NCBI RefSeq assembly: GCF_900105905.1
Contig: NZ_FNSV01000005.1
Location: 3,410,001-3,474,000, forward strand
Reading direction: 5' to 3'
Source of the DNA: Rhodococcus koreensis
Lineage (GTDB): Bacteria > Actinomycetota > Actinomycetes > Mycobacteriales > Mycobacteriaceae
Length of the DNA: 64,000 bases
Of this stretch, positions 33,690-41,857 are shown piece after piece (position 1 is the first letter of the stretch; each line of letters begins with the position of its first letter). Below the pieces are notes generated by a model. It was not told the DNA's origin. It saw only the letters and a program-made list of their open reading frames with translations, and searched no databases. The translations under genes and the position numbers were made by a program.

Positions 33690-36113
33690 TCAGCCGACCA
33701 CGAGGTCCAGCTCGTCGTCGGACACTCCGACCGCGATGCTGCCACCCTCGACCAGGACGTCGTCGAGCAGCAGATCGGCGATCCGATCGTCGACGGCCCG
33801 CTGGATCGACCGGCGCAACGGACGTGCCCCGAACTCGGGCTGGTGTCCGTGCTCGGCGATCCAATCGACTGCGGCGTCGCTGAACGAGATCTCGATACCC
33901 TTGGACTGCAGCCGCTTCCGGCTGTCGTCCAGCAGCAGGTCGGTGATCCGGTGCAGCTGATCGGTGTCGAGCTTGCGGAAGATCACGATCTCGTCGATCC
34001 GGTTCAGGAACTCGGGACGCATCGACTCGCGCAGCCGGCCCATCACCCGATCCCGCAGCGGCTTCTCCGACGCCTCCGCGTCACCGGTGCTGAAGCCCAG
34101 CGCACCCGACTTGCTGGAGATGATGTCGGACCCCAGGTTGCTGGTCATGATCAGCACGGTGTTCTTGAAGTCCACCGTCCGGCCCTGACCGTCCGTGAGC
34201 CGACCGTCGTCGAGCACCTGCAGCAGCGTGTTGAACACGTCGGGGTGCGCCTTCTCGATCTCGTCGAGCAGAATCACCGAGTACGGGTTCCGGCGGACCT
34301 GCTCGGTGAGCTGCCCCGCCTCCCCGTACCCGACGTAGCCGGGAGGAGCACCGACGAGCCGGCTGACCGTGTGACGTTCACCGAACTCGCTCATGTCGAG
34401 TCGCAGCATCTTGTTCTCGTCACCGAACAGCGTGGCGGCCAGCGCCTTCGCCAGTTCGGTCTTGCCGACACCCGTCGGTCCGAGGAACAGGAAGCTGCCC
34501 ACGGGACGGTCCGGATCGTTCATGCCGGTGCGGCTGCGGCGCACGGCCCGGGCGATGGCCTTCACGGCGTCGTCCTGGCCGACGACTCGGCGGTGCAGTT
34601 CGTCCTCGAGCCGGCGGAGACGTTCCTTCTCCTCCTCCGTCATCTGGCTGGCCGGGATCCCGGTGGCCCGCGACACGACCTCGGCGATCTGCTCGGCAGT
34701 CACCTCGGGCGTGGCGTCGGAGACTCCGACGGCCTTCCCGTCGATCCGGGCCTGGACCTCCATGGCCTCGTCGCGCAGTCCGGAGGCCTTCTCGTACTGC
34801 TCGTCGGCGACGGCCTGCTCCTTGGCCTGTTCGAGTTCCGCGAGCTTCGCCCGCAGGGCCTCGACGTCGACGCTCGGCATCCGCAGCCGCAACCGGGCTC
34901 CGGCCTGATCGATCAGGTCGATCGCCTTGTCCGGCAGGAAGCGGTCGCCGATGTAGCGGGCCGACAGTTCGACGGCGGCCGTGATCGCCTCGTCGGTGTA
35001 GCGGACGCCGTGGTGCTCCTCGTACCGGTCACGGAGACCGGACAGGATCGCCACCGCATCGTCGACGCTTGGCTCCGCCACCGTTACCGGCTGGAAGCGG
35101 CGCTCGAGCGCCGGGTCCTTCTCGATGTGCTTGCGGTACTCGTCGAGCGTCGTCGCACCGACGATGTGCAGCTCACCGCGGGCCAGCTTCGGCTTGAGGA
35201 TGTTGCCCGCGTCCATCGCGCCGTCGGCGCCGCCACCGGCACCGGCGATGGAGTGGACCTCGTCGATGAAGACGATCAGCTCGTCCGAGTGGGCCGAGAT
35301 CTCGTCGATCACCTTGTTGAGGCGTTCCTCGAAATCGCCGCGGTACCGGGTGCCCGACACCATGCTCGACAGGTCGAGTTGCACGATGCGCTTACCCGTC
35401 AGACGGTCGGGTACGTCGCCGTCGACGATCCGCTGGGCCAGGCCCTCGACGACCGCCGTCTTACCGACGCCGGCCTCACCGACCAGTACCGGGTTGTTCT
35501 TGGTGCGGCGCGACAGGATCTCGATGGTCTGCTCGATCTCGTCGGCGCGCCCGATCACCGGGTCGACTCCGCCGCCGCGTGCGCGTTCGGTGAGGTCGAA
35601 GCCGTATTTGTCGAGCGTGGGGGTCTCGGAGTCCGAGGACTCCTCCACCGATCCGCCCTGCACCGCGGTCTGCAGGCGTTCCGGGGTGATGCCTTCGGAC
35701 GCGAGCAGGCGTCCGGCGGCGTGGTCCTGATCGGCGGCGAGCGCCAGGAAGAGATGCTCGGGATCGATGTACGTGGAACCGAGAGCGCGCGCGAGCTGGT
35801 GTGCCTCGAGCAGCGCGGTCTTCAGCGCACCGCTCAGTGCGGGTGTCGTGAAGCCGGACGTGTCGCGGCCCTGAGGCAGTCGCAGTTCGACGGCATCGGC
35901 GACGGCCGACGTGTCGGCGCCTGCGCGGCGCATCAGAGAGGTGACGGGGTCGTGTTCTGTCATGACGCGCAGAACGTGGAGTGCATCGAGTTCCGCGTCG
36001 CCACGGCCTGCGGCGAAGCGGGCAGCAGCAGCCATGAGCTCCTGGGTGGAGCGACTCATGAGCCGACTGATGTCGATGCGACCTGGGCCCTCCGGCCCGA
36101 AGAATGCTGGCAT
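33690..36113 (-). CDS. ClpC-type AAA+ unfoldase (Clp protease ATP-binding subunit)
   Basis: An 807-residue Hsp100 protein. It has an N-domain (residues 20-160), AAA-1 with 'GEAGVGKTAVVEGLAQ' and 'VFIDEVHSIAGAG', a UVR-like middle segment 'EQYEKASGLRDEAMEVQAR' and AAA-2 with 'GPTGVGKTELAKALA' and 'VILLDEIEKAHPDVFN'. An LGF tripeptide in 'SGALGFSTGD' matches the ClpP-docking loop, so it probably feeds ClpP rather than acting as a pure disaggregase. It starts with ATG 36113 behind AGGAGG. It differs from the housekeeping ClpC in its N-terminal extension and in a heat-shock-type operator upstream. Confidence 0.92.
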   Translation of the reverse strand: MPAFFGPEGPGRIDISRLMSRSTQELMAAAARFAAGRGDAELDALHVLRVMTEHDPVTSLMRRAGADTSAVADAVELRLPQGRDTSGFTTPALSGALKTALLEAHQLARALGSTYIDPEHLFLALAADQDHAAGRLLASEGITPERLQTAVQGGSVEESSDSETPTLDKYGFDLTERARGGGVDPVIGRADEIEQTIEILSRRTKNNPVLVGEAGVGKTAVVEGLAQRIVDGDVPDRLTGKRIVQLDLSSMVSGTRYRGDFEERLNKVIDEISAHSDELIVFIDEVHSIAGAGGGADGAMDAGNILKPKLARGELHIVGATTLDEYRKHIEKDPALERRFQPVTVAEPSVDDAVAILSGLRDRYEEHHGVRYTDEAITAAVELSARYIGDRFLPDKAIDLIDQAGARLRLRMPSVDVEALRAKLAELEQAKEQAVADEQYEKASGLRDEAMEVQARIDGKAVGVSDATPEVTAEQIAEVVSRATGIPASQMTEEEKERLRRLEDELHRRVVGQDDAVKAIARAVRRSRTGMNDPDRPVGSFLFLGPTGVGKTELAKALAATLFGDENKMLRLDMSEFGERHTVSRLVGAPPGYVGYGEAGQLTEQVRRNPYSVILLDEIEKAHPDVFNTLLQVLDDGRLTDGQGRTVDFKNTVLIMTSNLGSDIISSKSGALGFSTGDAEASEKPLRDRVMGRLRESMRPEFLNRIDEIVIFRKLDTDQLHRITDLLLDDSRKRLQSKGIEISFSDAAVDWIAEHGHQPEFGARPLRRSIQRAVDDRIADLLLDDVLVEGGSIAVGVSDDELDLVVG

Positions 36114-36130
36114 TCCTCAGCCTCCTATAA

Positions 36131-36151
36131 GTTGAGCGTTACTCACTCAAC
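36131..36151 (-). promoter_or_regulatory. HAIR-like HspR operator upstream of the ClpC-type gene
   Basis: On the minus strand GTTGAGT-N7-GCTCAAC lies directly before the AGGAGG ribosome-binding site. The HspR-binding HAIR consensus is CTTGAGT-N7-ACTCAAG, so the TTGAG/CTCAA cores and the spacing agree and the outer bases differ. This suggests heat-shock control by HspR. Confidence 0.65.
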
Positions 36152-36238
36152 TAACGTGCCAACCCTGCGATCAATTCCCGTGAGGGACGAGTGGGCGAGC
36201 GCGGGCCCGGGGCCATGAGTCCGGCCGGCGGCGCACAC

Positions 36239-36254
36239 CCCGCTGAACAGCGGG
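36239..36254. repeat. small hairpin between the ClpC-type gene and tetR
   Basis: CCCGCT-GAAC-AGCGGG is a perfect 6-bp stem with a tetraloop in the 175-base space between 36152 and 36327. It lies 73 bases beyond the TetR stop and may act as a terminator. Nothing else was recognised in this gap. Confidence 0.4.
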
Positions 36255-36327
36255 TATTGCCGGACCGGGAGCTCGCGCCTTCGCGGGTGTGAGCCCCGTC
36301 ACCAGGCCTGTCGGTGAACGATTCGAC

Positions 36328-37017
36328 TCAGCCGAGGCGGCATTCGAGGGCATCGATGAGGAGCCCGAGCCCGAAGTCGAACTCCTGCTCGTGGTCGCAC
36401 TTCGCGAGGTGCGGCGCAGCCGCCCGTACGCTCGGCAGCTCGACCGCCTCCAGTGTCCGCTGTCGCTCCGTCGCCATGTCCGGATCGCTCAGCGCGAGAG
36501 TAAAGGCCGCTTCCGCCTCACGCAGCAGCGTGCCGGTGATGAAAGCGAGCATCGTGCGAAGGCAGTGCACGGCAACCTCGGGCGATGCCCCTGCGCGCAG
36601 AAACGCGGCGAGCGCCACCTCCAACGGTTCGAGGGTGATGAGCGATTCCACCGGACGCGTCAGCACGAGCCTCGCTGCGCGCGGGTGTTCGGCGAGGGCA
36701 GCACCGCGGAAGGCCCGGGCGATGGCGGTGAGGTCTTCGCGCAGATCGCCGCAGGAATCCGGAACCACCATCCGGGACAGGATGAGCCCGGCGATTCCGT
36801 CAAGCAGAGCGTCCTTGTTCTCGACGTGGTTGTAGAGGCTCTTGGGGTCGACCCCGAGCACACGCGCCACGGTGCGCATGCTGACCGCCTCGACGCCTTT
36901 GCCGTCGACGACATCCATCGCGGCCCCGAGGATCGCCTGCCGGGACAGGGTCGATTGGCCGGCCGGCGGCCGGCCGCGGCGAGTCTCCGGTCGTATCGCG
37001 TGGCTCATGGATCCCAT
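36328..37017 (-). CDS. TetR-family regulator (TetR_C type)
   Basis: A 229-residue repressor that starts MGSMSHAIRPETRRGRPPAG; ATGs at 37035 and 37008 are alternatives. The HTH is 'MRTVARVLGVDPKSLYNHVE' (about residues 47-66). The C-terminal domain resembles tetracycline-repressor-like ligand domains ('FDFGLGLLIDALECRLG' at the end). It is divergent from a five-gene operon, with a 25-bp inverted repeat between them, so it most likely represses that operon until an aromatic or lactone-like ligand binds (ligand type inferred). Confidence 0.9.
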   Translation of the reverse strand: MGSMSHAIRPETRRGRPPAGQSTLSRQAILGAAMDVVDGKGVEAVSMRTVARVLGVDPKSLYNHVENKDALLDGIAGLILSRMVVPDSCGDLREDLTAIARAFRGAALAEHPRAARLVLTRPVESLITLEPLEVALAAFLRAGASPEVAVHCLRTMLAFITGTLLREAEAAFTLALSDPDMATERQRTLEAVELPSVRAAAPHLAKCDHEQEFDFGLGLLIDALECRLG

Positions 37018-37029
37018 CCTCGCATCCCT

Positions 37030-37072
37030 TGACATTTAAATCCACATCGTGGGTAAATGGATGAAACCCACG
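37030..37072 (+). promoter_or_regulatory. promoter and TetR operator of the MBL/quinone-reductase operon
   Basis: CGTGGGT-N11-ACCCACG at 37048-37072 is a perfect 7-bp inverted repeat of the size TetR dimers use. A TTGACA box starts at 37030, and the operator covers the region where the -10 (TAAATG around 37054) would lie. The site sits between the divergent TetR and first MBL genes. Confidence 0.6.
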
Positions 37073-37103
37073 GTATGGGTTTTTGGAGCGAGAGGAACCG
37101 ACC

Positions 37104-38201
37104 ATGGTGTTGCAGTGGAGTACCGACGACCTCGTCGACCTGACCGGTGTCGGAGACGCCGTCGAGGTGCTCGATCGCAAGATCGAGGGCGGACCCGGTG
37201 CCCGGCTACGCGACCTACGGACGCGCGGCGCGGACTTCCGCCGGGAGTTCGCCGGAACGGGGGTGCCACTGCGCGTCGATACCTGCGACCTCGTCACACT
37301 GCCCTACCCGACGCGATTCGGACTGTTCCGGGCATCGCGGGCGATCGCACCGTTCCTGTCCATCACCAACCGGATGCTGGTGATCCGGTGGAACGACAGC
37401 GACGGCCGTCCGCGGGTGCTGCTCTTCGAACCGAGCGACGTGAAACTCGGGCGTAATACGCCGTACTTCGCCGAGCTCGCCCGGCGTACGCCGGCACCCA
37501 TCATCAAGCGAATGGTGGTCGAGCACGGCACTGTGCTCGACCACCTCGCGCACCTGCGGATCACGCCGGACGAGGTCGACTACATCGTCTTCGATCATCT
37601 GCACACCCAGGATCTGCGACGCTGGGTGGGGACGACCGCGTACCAGCCCGATCTGGGCGAACGGCCGGCCCCGACCTTCCCGAATGCCAAGGTGATCGTC
37701 CAGCGGGACGAGCTGACCGCGATGTCGGACCTGCACCCGCTACAAACCCCGTGGTATCAACCACAGACGTACCGCGACATCCCCGTGGATGCGTTTGCAC
37801 CGATCGACGGCTCGGTTGTGCTCGGCCCCGGCGTCGCCGTGATCAAGACGCCCGGGCACGTGTTCGGCAACCAGAGCCTTGCGCTCAACACCTCGACCGG
37901 AATCTGGGTGAGCAGCGAAAACGTCATCGCCGCCGAATGTCTCACACCGGAACACTCCGGGCTGCCGGGCCTGGCCCGCTGGTCGGCCTCCTGGCAGCAG
38001 GAGGTCGTGCTCAACGCCAACACGATCGAAACCACGGCCGACCAATACAACTCGATCGTCCTGGAGAAGTCGATCGTCGACCGCAGCCAGACCGACTCCC
38101 GCTTCCTGCAGTTCTTCCCCTCCAGCGAGCTGACGCCGATGTGGACCAACCCGGGCACAAAGCCCACCTTCAGCCACCACGCCATCACCCATCAGTCCTG
38201 A
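37104..38201 (+). CDS. divergent metallo-beta-lactamase-fold protein
   Basis: A 365-residue protein that starts MVLQWSTDDLVDLTGVGDAV (ATG 37104 after AGAGGAA; a TTG seven codons upstream was rejected). The MBL pattern is recognisable but altered. The first metal motif reads 'DYIVFDHLHTQDLRRW', with His-x-His followed by Gln-Asp-Leu instead of the normal Asp-His. A second motif is 'VIKTPGHVFGNQSLALN'. Two of the usual ligands are therefore missing and the metal state is uncertain. It is the first gene of the TetR-controlled operon. Confidence 0.75.
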   Translation: MVLQWSTDDLVDLTGVGDAVEVLDRKIEGGPGARLRDLRTRGADFRREFAGTGVPLRVDTCDLVTLPYPTRFGLFRASRAIAPFLSITNRMLVIRWNDSDGRPRVLLFEPSDVKLGRNTPYFAELARRTPAPIIKRMVVEHGTVLDHLAHLRITPDEVDYIVFDHLHTQDLRRWVGTTAYQPDLGERPAPTFPNAKVIVQRDELTAMSDLHPLQTPWYQPQTYRDIPVDAFAPIDGSVVLGPGVAVIKTPGHVFGNQSLALNTSTGIWVSSENVIAAECLTPEHSGLPGLARWSASWQQEVVLNANTIETTADQYNSIVLEKSIVDRSQTDSRFLQFFPSSELTPMWTNPGTKPTFSHHAITHQS

Positions 38202-38225
38202 GCGCCGCACCCCGAGGAGACCGCA

Positions 38226-38786
38226 ATGTCGCGCCACACCATCCCCACCGAGGACGTCCTGCGGGCACGGGAGAAGCTCGTGCTCGACCACTTTCACGAC
38301 GAAGTCCGCCAAGACTGGGACGACGTGCTCGACACGTTCCCGCACCCGCACTACGAACTCATCGCGAGCATGACCGTCCACGACGGCGACGGCCCCGTTC
38401 GCGGGTACTACCACGACACCCGGGTCGCCTTCCCCGACCAGGACCACGAGATCATCGCCCTGCGCCACAGTGCGGATGCGGTGATCGTCGAATTCTGGCT
38501 CATGGGAACTCATCTCGGTCCGCTCGGCAAGATCCCGCCGACCGGCGGCCGGCATCGCACCCGGATGACCGCCTACTTCATCTTCGACGAGGACGAAAAC
38601 CTCGTCACCGAACGAATCTACTTCGACCAGCTCACCATCCTCTCGCAACTGCTCGGCAGCCTCGACAAGAAGAATCCGCGCGACCTGCTCACGCTCGGCC
38701 GCGCCGTCGTCGGATTGCTGGCGATGGCCGGCAGCGAACCCGATCCCCGACTGCTCGACACCACCGCCCCCGACCTGACCCACTGA
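38226..38786 (+). CDS. SnoaL/NTF2-like protein (ester-cyclase type)
   Basis: A 186-residue protein. The central part ('HEIIALRHSADAVIVEFWLM' and 'RMTAYFIFDEDENLVTERIY') fits the cone-shaped SnoaL-like fold. Such proteins act as cyclases, hydratases or isomerases on polyketides, steroids or small aromatics. It lies 24 bases after the MBL gene with AGGAG before the ATG, and 26 bases before the fusion enzyme. No catalytic residue can be assigned. Confidence 0.8.
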   Translation: MSRHTIPTEDVLRAREKLVLDHFHDEVRQDWDDVLDTFPHPHYELIASMTVHDGDGPVRGYYHDTRVAFPDQDHEIIALRHSADAVIVEFWLMGTHLGPLGKIPPTGGRHRTRMTAYFIFDEDENLVTERIYFDQLTILSQLLGSLDKKNPRDLLTLGRAVVGLLAMAGSEPDPRLLDTTAPDLTH

Positions 38787-38812
38787 CCCTCGTCCTACAA
38801 GGAGAAACCATC

Positions 38813-40369
38813 ATGCGTGCTCTCATCGGCGGCCTCGAACCGGACTGGGTCGCCAAGGGCGACACCGCGATACCTGCCATGAAACTCGGCGCCCTGCGCG
38901 TGCGGGTCATCGCCGCGGCCCTCAACCGGGCCGACCTCTACATGCTCGAGGGCACCTACAGCCCGAACCTCAAACCCGGCGACGTCTACCCGGCCGGCAT
39001 GGAGTTCGCCGGCGTCGTGGAGACCTCGAGCCCGCTGGCCCCGCAGTACCCGGTCGGCACCCGGGTCATGGGCGTGACCATGGGCGCGTTCGCCGACTAC
39101 GCACTGTGCGACCCGCGCATGGTCCTGCCGATTCCCGAGAGCATGTCGTTCGAGGAAGCCGCGACCCTGCCCGTCGCCCTGGCCACCGAGAACGACGCGC
39201 TCACCCAAGCCGGATTCACCTCCGGCGACAGCGTCCTGATCGTCGGCGGCACCACCTCCATCGGCCTCATCTCCATTGCGCTGGCCAAGGCACTCGGCGC
39301 GGGCACGGTCATCGCGACCACCACCAGCGCCGACAAGCGGCCGGCCCTGATCGACGCCGGCGCCGACGTCACGATCGACACCACCACCGAAGACCTGCCC
39401 GCCGCCGTCCTCGCCGCGACCGGCGGTCGGGGAGTCGACGTCACCCTCGACCACATCGGTGGCGAACTCTTCGCCCACCTCCCCGCCGCCACCCGGATCG
39501 GCGGCACCATCGTCAACATCGGCCGCCTCGCCGGCCCCGGCACCAGCCTCGACCTCGACCAGCTGGCGTTCCGGCGGCAGCGCCTCATCGGCACCACCTT
39601 CAGCGTGCGCACCCCCGACGAACTCGGCGAGGTCTGCGGCGCACTACACGCCGCCGTCCTCCCCGCGGTCGCCGCGGGCCGCATCCAGCCCCGGATCGAC
39701 AAGATCTTCCCGTTCGAGCGGGCCATCGACGCCGCCGAGCGACTGCGCTCCAACGAGGCGCTCGGCAAGATCCTGCTGTCGTTCGCCGACGGCCCCGCCG
39801 AGGAGCCCGCCGACCGGGCCCCCGTCGCCAACTTCTTCGGCAGCATCACCCAGCTCGGGTACGTCGTCCACGACATCGACGCCTCCATCGAGGGTTTCGT
39901 CAAGTGCGGCATCGGGCCGTGGTTCCTGCTGCGCAACGTGCAACCCGAGAACTTCACCTACAACGGCACGTCCTCCGGGATGGCAATGGATGTCGCGGTC
40001 GCCAACAGCGGCAACATCCAGATCGAGATCATCACCCCCGTCAACGACGAACCGTCGATGTACCGGGACTTCCTGCACGCGGGCAACGAGGGCCTGCAGC
40101 ACTTCGCCTACTGGTCCACCGACTACCAGGACCTGTACGACCGGGCACTCGCCGCAGGATTCACCGTCGGCCAGGAAGGACAACTCGGCGGCCCCACCGG
40201 ACGCTTCGCGTACCTGCAGACCGAACACCACCCCGGCACCTGCATCGAGATCTCGGACCTCGGCGGCGCCAAGGCGCAGCTCTTCGAGTACGTGAAGCTG
40301 GCCGCCGAGAACTGGGACGGGACACATCCGGTGCAGGTCATCGACCCCGCAATGCTAGCGGCCGGCTGA
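38813..40369 (+). CDS. fusion: zinc-free quinone-reductase-type MDR dehydrogenase plus VOC (glyoxalase) domain
   Basis: A 518-residue protein behind a strong AAGGAG site. Residues 1-335 form an MDR oxidoreductase with 'VYPAGMEFAGVVE', Rossmann loop 'VLIVGGTTSIGLISIALAKA' and 'GGRGVDVTLDHIGGELF', and no zinc Cys set, so it is NADPH:quinone-reductase-like. From residue about 343 ('FFGSITQLGYVVHDIDASIE') to the end is a VOC domain of the methylmalonyl-CoA-epimerase-like Glyoxalase_4 type ('LQHFAYWSTDYQDLYDRALA', 'CIEISDLGG'). Fused, the two suggest sequential steps on one substrate. The reading is continuous, with no sign of a frameshift join. Confidence 0.85.
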   Translation: MRALIGGLEPDWVAKGDTAIPAMKLGALRVRVIAAALNRADLYMLEGTYSPNLKPGDVYPAGMEFAGVVETSSPLAPQYPVGTRVMGVTMGAFADYALCDPRMVLPIPESMSFEEAATLPVALATENDALTQAGFTSGDSVLIVGGTTSIGLISIALAKALGAGTVIATTTSADKRPALIDAGADVTIDTTTEDLPAAVLAATGGRGVDVTLDHIGGELFAHLPAATRIGGTIVNIGRLAGPGTSLDLDQLAFRRQRLIGTTFSVRTPDELGEVCGALHAAVLPAVAAGRIQPRIDKIFPFERAIDAAERLRSNEALGKILLSFADGPAEEPADRAPVANFFGSITQLGYVVHDIDASIEGFVKCGIGPWFLLRNVQPENFTYNGTSSGMAMDVAVANSGNIQIEIITPVNDEPSMYRDFLHAGNEGLQHFAYWSTDYQDLYDRALAAGFTVGQEGQLGGPTGRFAYLQTEHHPGTCIEISDLGGAKAQLFEYVKLAAENWDGTHPVQVIDPAMLAAG

Positions 40370-41181
40370 TGCGGGTCCACCACCTCAACTGCGGCACCAT
40401 GCGACCACCCGGGACACCTGACGGGCTGGTGTGTCATGTCCTGCTCCTCGAGACCGACGCCGGCCTCGTCCTCGTCGACTCCGGCCTCGGCCTGCGCGAT
40501 CCCCACGACCGCGCGAACCGGTTCGGCCCGGCCAGGTTCTACGTCCGGCCCGCCTACGATCCCGACGAGAGCGCCTGCCGCCAGATCACCCGACTCGGAT
40601 TCGATCCGGAGGACGTGCGGCACATCGTGCTCACCCACTTCGACGCCGATCACGTCGGCGGCCTGGCCGACTTCCCGTGGGCACGGATTCACCTGACCGC
40701 CGCCGAAGCGTTCGCGGCACTGCACCCCCGGGGCCTGACGGAAAAGCAGCGATACCTACCCGCCGAGCGAGACCACCACCCCATACTCGTCGAACACACC
40801 CCCTCCGCATCGGAGGCCTGGCGCGGCTTCCCCGGCGCCCAGGAACTCACCGGCATCGCCCCCGGCATCGCCCTGATCAACCTGCCCGGCCACAGCCGCG
40901 GCCACGCAGCGGTCGCCGTCGACGCAGGCGACCGGTGGATCCTCCACGTCGGCGACTCCTTCTACCACCACGGCCAGATCGACGGCACCACCAAGGCGCC
41001 CAGAGGGCTACGCGCGATGGAACGCCTCATCGCCCACGACTGGGCCACGGTGCAGGCCAACCACGCGCGGCTCACCGAACTGTGGGCTGCGGCCGAACCC
41101 GACCTGCTGCTCGTCAACGCCCACGACCCGCACTTGCTGCGCGAGGCGCAGCGACGCAACCGAAAGGACCCTTCCCCATGA
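40369..41181 (+). CDS. MBL-fold hydrolase, N-acyl-homoserine-lactonase-like
   Basis: A 270-residue metallo-hydrolase with an intact metal site: 'VLTHFDADHVGGLADFPWA' (His-x-Asp-x-Asp-His variant), 'LPGHSRGHAAVAVD' and 'HVGDSFYHHGQID'. The family opens lactones and other esters. It starts within the TGATG of the fusion gene and ends in an ATGA overlap with the next, so it is translationally coupled on both sides. It contrasts with the degenerate MBL protein at the head of the operon. Confidence 0.88.
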   Translation: MRVHHLNCGTMRPPGTPDGLVCHVLLLETDAGLVLVDSGLGLRDPHDRANRFGPARFYVRPAYDPDESACRQITRLGFDPEDVRHIVLTHFDADHVGGLADFPWARIHLTAAEAFAALHPRGLTEKQRYLPAERDHHPILVEHTPSASEAWRGFPGAQELTGIAPGIALINLPGHSRGHAAVAVDAGDRWILHVGDSFYHHGQIDGTTKAPRGLRAMERLIAHDWATVQANHARLTELWAAAEPDLLLVNAHDPHLLREAQRRNRKDPSP

Positions 41182-41837
41182 AGCTCGCACTGATCGGCGC
41201 CACCGGCGGCACCGGACTCCAGATCATCGACCAAGCAATCGACCGCGGCCATCACGTCGTGGCCTACTGCCGCCGCCCCGACGCCCTGACCCCGCGACCC
41301 GGACTCACCATCGTCGGCGGCCACCTCGACGACCGCGACGCGCTCGCAGCGGCACTGTCCGGCGCCGACGCCGTCCTGTGCACGATCGGCCAGAAGGCCG
41401 GACTGGCCGGCATGTTCGGCGTCACGGTGATGCAGGACAACCTGCCGCTCATCACCTCCGCCATGCGCGACGCCCACATCGACCGGCTGATACTGCTGTC
41501 GGCCTACGGCGTCGGTGACACCGCGCGCACCGCCTCACCCCTGGCCCGGTTCGCTTACAAGACACTGGTCGCCTCCGCGTACCGGGACAAGGAAATCTCC
41601 GAAACCGCCTTGGCCGCTGCCGGCCTGGACGTCACTCGCGTGCTTCCGGTCATCCTCGACGACGGACCGCTCAACCCCCATGCCACCGTCCGGCCCATGT
41701 CGACAGTCAGAAAAGTGTCGGGCCTGCCCAAGGTCTCCCGCGCCACCGTCGCCGCAGCCATCCTCGACGCCGCCGAGAGCGGCGCCACCACCGGGGAACG
41801 GCTGCTCGTGTCCGCTCCTGGCACCATATCGGGCTGA
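41178..41837 (+). CDS. NAD(P)H-binding (NmrA/SDR-a5-like) protein
   Basis: A 219-residue protein that starts MKLALIGATGGTGLQIIDQA, with the GATGGTG dinucleotide loop at residues 7-13 and 'ADAVLCTIGQKAG'. It is an atypical SDR lacking the YxxxK pair in the usual place ('LLSAYGVGD' follows strand 5), so it may be a reductase of flavin or quinone type, or a redox sensor. It is the last gene of the operon. Confidence 0.85.
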   Translation: MKLALIGATGGTGLQIIDQAIDRGHHVVAYCRRPDALTPRPGLTIVGGHLDDRDALAAALSGADAVLCTIGQKAGLAGMFGVTVMQDNLPLITSAMRDAHIDRLILLSAYGVGDTARTASPLARFAYKTLVASAYRDKEISETALAAAGLDVTRVLPVILDDGPLNPHATVRPMSTVRKVSGLPKVSRATVAAAILDAAESGATTGERLLVSAPGTISG

Positions 41838-41857
41838 CCGGACGAACGCCGTTCCTG

